A stretch of DNA of 64,000 nucleotides from NCBI GenBank assembly GCA_963741305.1, contig CAVUHL010000003.1, positions 5,952,001-6,016,000 of the forward strand, given 5' to 3'. How positions within the stretch are numbered: position 1 is the first letter of the stretch; each line of letters opens with the position of its first letter. The translations under genes were made by a program, and so were the position numbers. Below the pieces are notes generated by a model, which was not told the DNA's origin, made no database searches, and worked only from the letters and a program-made list of their open reading frames with translations. This document shows, one piece after another, positions 60,590 through 64,000 of this stretch. This DNA comes from DATMER01 sp963741305. GTDB taxonomy: Bacteria > Acidobacteriota > Thermoanaerobaculia > Multivoradales > UBA5704.

Positions 60590-62059
60590 GCCCGAATACG
60601 AGTCGTCCTGCTCGATCTTGGAGAGGACCCAGTCGAAGTCGCCGCGGGTGATCTTGGCTCCGCAGTGGCCGCACTCTCCGGCCATGTTGACCTGATCGAC
60701 CGGGGCTCCGCAGTTGGGGCAGCTCCGGTCGGCACGAGGGGCCGCGTGGACCCCGGCAGCGCGGATCAGGGTCCAGTACTCGGAGTAGAGGCGGTCCTGC
60801 TTCGGGTTGCCCGAGACCGTCTGGCCATCTGCCTGCCTCACCGTGTAGTCCCGGCCGCTCCCCCAGATGCGGAAGGTGACCGAGTCGTAGTGGGCGTCGC
60901 GCACGACCTTGGCGATCGTCCACTCGGTCATCCGCATCCCTTCGAGGACATTGCGCAGCCCCTGCCTCTGGTAGGCCGCGATCCAATACTGGAGATAGTC
61001 GAAGAGGCCGTCCGAAACGAACGGGCGGGCGGGCCGGAGGTCGAGCGCGGTCCAGGCGGTGTTGAGCTGTTCATAGACCAGGCGCAACCGGGCGCCGAGG
61101 GCCTCGTCCGTGGTCGCGGGATCGGCCGCCAGCAGCTCGGCGCGGCGGGCCTGGACCTGAGGGTGATAGACGGTCGGCCAGGAGGTGCCCACCTCCTGCA
61201 CCGAGCTCACCAGGGCTGGGGGCCGCGCCTCGACCTTGAGGATCTCGATGCTCTGCACGGTCCAGTCGAACCGGCCCCCCGAGACGACCTCGCCGCAGAA
61301 GCCGCAGCGGTCGCCCGCCGCCGCCCCGGCAGGATCGAAGGGCGCGCCACAGTTCGGGCACTTGAAGCTCTTCACCAGCTCCGGCGGCTTGCTCTGCGCT
61401 CCAGCGCTCCGCACCAGGCTCCACCGCTCCCGCACATACTGCCCCCCCTCTCCCACCGTCAGGTTGGACTCGAACTCCAGGCCGACCTGGATCCAGTCCT
61501 GGGGAAAGGCGAGGTGCAGGACGCGCATGGCTCCGACCACCGCGCTCGTCACCGGGGCTCCGGCCGGAGGACGCTGCTGGAGATGGTCACGGACCCCCAG
61601 GCTCAGGTAGGGCGCGAGGCCGTCAAGGGCCCGGCGATCCGTCCGCGCCTGGTGCGCCCGGGCATAGAGGGCATAGGCGAAGTCTTCGAACAGGACGACC
61701 GAGAACTTCGGATCGAACTGCCGGATGGAGTCGAGGTCGAAGGAGCGCGGCCGGGTCGGCGGCGCCACATTCTGCGGCGTGAGGTCCCAGTTCTGGGAGC
61801 CCGCCTTGCCCCGGCGCTTCTTCCAGACCAGGAAGGCGACGACGCCCGCGATGGTCATGGGGATGCCGATCGCCGGGTAATGGATGACGAACTCGACCCA
61901 GAGCCGGAGCAGGAAGAAGACCAGCTCGCCCCTGCCGTCCCCTCCGCCGTCGCCGCTACCGCCACCGTAGCCTTCGCCTCCCCCCGGACGGGCGAGGGCC
62001 AGGGCCGGCGCGAGAATCAGGAGGAGGACGGCCAGCCAGGCGAAGCGCCTCACCCGCAC
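60587..62059 (-). CDS. Tim44-like membrane protein with two zinc ribbons
   Basis: 490 residues. Signal or membrane start (FAWLAVLLLILAPALALA), a Gly-rich stretch, a transmembrane helix (about residues 65-85), then two Tim44-like domains (about 110-220 and 300-420), each followed by a zinc ribbon: CPNCGAPFDPAG then CGFCG (about 235-260) and CPNCGAPVDQVNMAGECGHC (about 450-475). This looks like an internal duplication of Tim44 domain plus ribbon. Its role is unknown; it may anchor a complex. It overlaps the upstream TPM gene by 10 bases. Its 3' end abuts tandem array D. Confidence 0.82.
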   Translation of the reverse strand: MRVRRFAWLAVLLLILAPALALARPGGGEGYGGGSGDGGGDGRGELVFFLLRLWVEFVIHYPAIGIPMTIAGVVAFLVWKKRRGKAGSQNWDLTPQNVAPPTRPRSFDLDSIRQFDPKFSVVLFEDFAYALYARAHQARTDRRALDGLAPYLSLGVRDHLQQRPPAGAPVTSAVVGAMRVLHLAFPQDWIQVGLEFESNLTVGEGGQYVRERWSLVRSAGAQSKPPELVKSFKCPNCGAPFDPAGAAAGDRCGFCGEVVSGGRFDWTVQSIEILKVEARPPALVSSVQEVGTSWPTVYHPQVQARRAELLAADPATTDEALGARLRLVYEQLNTAWTALDLRPARPFVSDGLFDYLQYWIAAYQRQGLRNVLEGMRMTEWTIAKVVRDAHYDSVTFRIWGSGRDYTVRQADGQTVSGNPKQDRLYSEYWTLIRAAGVHAAPRADRSCPNCGAPVDQVNMAGECGHCGAKITRGDFDWVLSKIEQDDSYSG

Positions 62060-62673
62060 ACCTCGTTGGCCAGCTCGTCGACGTCGTCATGGGCACGGGG
62101 CAGGGCCGGACCGCAGACGTGCGCAAGGATCCGCACCCTCTCCGCGATGCGGACGCCGTCCTCCCCCTGGCGCACTCCGGCCTCGATGGCGCCGATGGCG
62201 CGCTGCCACGACTCGGTCGCAGCCAGGGCTTCGAGCCCGAGATCGGTCACCACCACCGCCTCCCGCTCCAGGACCGAGACGTAGAGGAGGAAGCCGGTCC
62301 GGCCAGCCGTGCCATGGACGCGCTTCTCCAGGAACAGGCGGCTGGCGGCGGTCTCGGCAAGACGCCGGCGGGCCGCGGGGCGAGTCAGCAGCCGGCGGAG
62401 CCCCGGGAACCGGGACGCGGTCAGCCCGCCGAGAAGGCCGGCAACGACGGGATCGATCACGAACCAGAGGAGCCCGAACTCCCAGCGGGAGAAGAGCAGA
62501 AAGGTGAGAGCGGCGAGCCCCACCACGATGCCGGCGATCAGATCGGCGTGGAGGTACGAGCCCGAACGGGCGCGGACAGCCACCACCAGTTCGGCGCTGG
62601 TGGCAGCCTCCACCTCCTGCACCGCTTCGGTGAGCGCCCTCTTCGCCTCGTCGGTGAGAAACGGCTTCCCCAT
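62050..62673 (-). CDS. TPM-domain membrane protein
   Basis: 207 residues. The N-terminal TPM-domain start (FLTDEAKRALTEAVQEVEAATSAELVVAVRA) is followed by two transmembrane helices (about 45-85) and a second TPM part (ASRLFLEKRVHGTAGRTGFLLYVSVLEREAVVVTDLGLEAL). TPM proteins are putative phosphatases or chaperone-like factors. It is translationally overlapped with the Tim44-like gene, so the two proteins probably act together. ATG 62673 is preferred over the upstream ATG. Confidence 0.82.
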   Translation of the reverse strand: MGKPFLTDEAKRALTEAVQEVEAATSAELVVAVRARSGSYLHADLIAGIVVGLAALTFLLFSRWEFGLLWFVIDPVVAGLLGGLTASRFPGLRRLLTRPAARRRLAETAASRLFLEKRVHGTAGRTGFLLYVSVLEREAVVVTDLGLEALAATESWQRAIGAIEAGVRQGEDGVRIAERVRILAHVCGPALPRAHDDVDELANEVCG

Positions 62674-62701
62674 GGGTCGGCGGCAGTCTACCGTATATGG
62701 C

Positions 62702-63310
62702 ATGAGCATCCCCCGCTGGACCGTCCCCCGGTGTCACCGTTCGGAGCGTCTCTGGGAAGGAATCCCTTCACTGCCTCTCGCCCTGGCCGATGGCAGCGGC
62801 GCGCCCGAGCAGGCCACCGCCGTCCGGCTCTGCTGGGACGACGAGGCCCTCCATGTCAGGTTCGATTGCGAGGACCGGGATGCCTGGGGGACGTTCAGGC
62901 ACCGGGACGATCCGCTCTGGCAGGAGGAGGTGGTGGAGGTCTTCCTCGCCCCTGGGAAGGTGGATCCGGTCCGCTATGTGGAGATCGAGGTGAGCCCGCT
63001 CGGCGTCCTCTTCGACGCCCGCATCCACAACCCCACCGGGCTGCGGGCGGACATGACCGCGGACCTATCCTGGGACTGCCCCGGTCTCCGCTGGCAGGTC
63101 GGGCGAGGTGCGGAGAGGCAGGACTGGTGGGCGGAGCTGTCGATCCCTTGGGATATCGTCCCCCCGAGGCTCTGGCGCGCCAACTTCTACCGGGTCGAGC
63201 GGCCGCGGGACGGCACTGCCGAGTTCACCGGCTGGTCCCCGACCCTCACGAGCCCCGCCGACTTTCACAAGCCGGAGCGGTTCGGGTTGCTGGAACTGGA
63301 CATCGCCTGA
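62702..63310 (+). CDS. CBM9-like carbohydrate-binding protein
   Basis: 202 residues with a CBM9-type fold: TAVRLCWDDEALHVRFDCEDRD, DPLWQEEVVEVFLAPGKV, RYVEIEVSPLGVLFDARIHN, WWAELSIPW and GWSPTLTSPADFHKPERFG are conserved in carbohydrate-binding family 9-like proteins. There is no signal peptide at ATG 62702, so it may be cytoplasmic. It is divergent from the TPM gene across 28 bases. Confidence 0.85.
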   Translation: MSIPRWTVPRCHRSERLWEGIPSLPLALADGSGAPEQATAVRLCWDDEALHVRFDCEDRDAWGTFRHRDDPLWQEEVVEVFLAPGKVDPVRYVEIEVSPLGVLFDARIHNPTGLRADMTADLSWDCPGLRWQVGRGAERQDWWAELSIPWDIVPPRLWRANFYRVERPRDGTAEFTGWSPTLTSPADFHKPERFGLLELDIA

Positions 63311-63351
63311 CACGTGGTAACATGTCGAAGAAGCGCTGGAGGGGAGCCACC

Positions 63352-63909
63352 ATGGCCATCCGAGACATAGCCCGACGCAAGCTCACCTACGAGGATTACG
63401 TGCTCTTCCCCGAGGACGGTCAGCGTCATGAAATCATCGACGGAGAGCACTACGTGTCCCCAGCGCCTACCCCGAAGCACCAGCGGGTTTCGATGCGGTT
63501 GTCAATCCGCGTGGGAGGATTCGTCGAGCAGCGGAGGCTGGGCGAGGTCTTCGCCTCTCCCATTGATGTTCTCCTCTCTCGGCATGACGTTCTGCAGCCG
63601 GATCTTCTGTTCATCTCCCACGAACGCGCCACGATCCTGAAGGACAAGAACATTCAGGGAGCGCCGGACCTCGTCGTGGAGATCCTGTCCGAGAGCACCC
63701 GCAAGCTCGACGAGCGGCTGAAGCTTGCCCGCTACGAGCTGCTCGGAGTGCGCGAATACTGGATCGTCGATCCCCTGGCCGACCGGATCCACGTCTTCCG
63801 GCCGGAAGGGGAGTCGTTCCGCAAGGCCGCGGAGCTATCTGGCGGAGACGTCCTCACGACCCCGCTGCTGCCGGGGCTGGAGATTCCTCTGCAGTACCTC
63901 TTCCAGTAG
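63352..63909 (+). CDS. Uma2-family (DUF820) endonuclease-like protein
   Basis: 185 residues of the Uma2/DUF820 restriction-endonuclease-like family: KLTYEDYVLFPEDGQRHEIIDGE, PDLLFISHERA, PDLVVEILSESTRKLDERLKL (PD-(D/E)xK-like core), VREYWIVDPLADRIHVFR. Function unknown; common in cyanobacteria and high-GC soil bacteria. ATG 63352 with GGAGGGGAGCCACC upstream is preferred to ATG 63322. Confidence 0.88.
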   Translation: MAIRDIARRKLTYEDYVLFPEDGQRHEIIDGEHYVSPAPTPKHQRVSMRLSIRVGGFVEQRRLGEVFASPIDVLLSRHDVLQPDLLFISHERATILKDKNIQGAPDLVVEILSESTRKLDERLKLARYELLGVREYWIVDPLADRIHVFRPEGESFRKAAELSGGDVLTTPLLPGLEIPLQYLFQ

Positions 63910-63939
63910 CGTGTATCCTTCCGCGGTCCCCGGACCGCC

Positions 63940-64000
63940 ATGGATCTCCGCCGCCTCTCCGACCGCACCGCCTCTCGCCTGACCTGGGCCTTCTTTGCCC
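63940..64000 (+). CDS. Partial 5' end of a gene cut by the window edge
   Basis: An ATG at 63940 opens a frame (DLRRLSDRTASRLTWAFFA) that runs off the window. The first residues are basic and then hydrophobic, as for a membrane protein start. Too short to identify. Confidence 0.4.
   Translation, partial: MDLRRLSDRTASRLTWAFFA

Overview
This is a high-GC chromosomal window from an environmental bacterium. It most resembles Acidobacteriota (possibly Thermoanaerobaculia). The clues are an Oar-like TonB-dependent receptor with an N-terminal carboxypeptidase-regulatory domain, DUF885, DUF455, TMTC-like TPR membrane protein and AlkZ-like families, GGAG-type ribosome binding sites, and several TTG/GTG starts. 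This assignment is an inference from gene content. I see no rRNA, tRNA or CRISPR array.

Layout. 0-4 kb: a MEDS-domain hybrid histidine kinase, a decayed SRPBCC gene, a tandem-repeat array and a SpoIIE-type phosphatase. 4-11.5 kb: a lipoprotein-like methyltransferase, then a probable operon of arginine decarboxylase, cysteine dioxygenase, a sulfite-oxidase-family enzyme and a TMTC-like TPR protein, then a spermidine-synthase-like protein and a double FKBP isomerase. 11.5-20 kb: an Oar-like TonB receptor, small secreted proteins, an AlkZ-like protein, a TMEM43-like membrane protein, an aldehyde dehydrogenase and DinB proteins. 20-27 kb is accessory-rich: AraC/DinB, a HigBA-like toxin-antitoxin pair, a large DUF4157-LysM-amidase protein with a duplicated C-terminal fragment, NUDIX and VapBC. 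27-41.7 kb: a secreted protein, a DUF455/ATP-grasp pair, a cNMP-binding patatin phospholipase, a topoisomerase III-RecQ fusion, a D-aminoacylase, a RelBE-type pair, an ABC exporter and a secreted HEVGGH protein. 41.7-64 kb: exonuclease III, two cyclic-di-GMP proteins, an IS1380 element, a lipase-like lipoprotein, a DUF885 peptidase, a frameshifted 5'-nucleotidase, a ferredoxin, a sulfatase, adenosine deaminase, an H-NS-like protein, a DUF4143 ATPase, a frameshifted YdjM-like protein, a Tim44/zinc-ribbon protein, a TPM protein, a CBM9-like protein and a Uma2 nuclease.

The most striking pattern is a set of four degenerate tandem arrays (2202-2537, 16001-16320, 40182-40418, 60359-60589). Each has a 20-21 bp period, about two DNA turns, and 11-16 units. 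Each has its own unrelated consensus, usually containing a dyad. Each runs up to or over the stop codon of a minus-strand gene for a membrane or secreted protein. They look like one class of element with locus-specific sequence and are not explained by known repeat types. Other notable items are the topoisomerase III-RecQ single polypeptide, whose linker is a read-through palindromic repeat element, and an IS1380 copy that landed exactly in the CTAG shared by two convergent stop codons and regenerated both stops.
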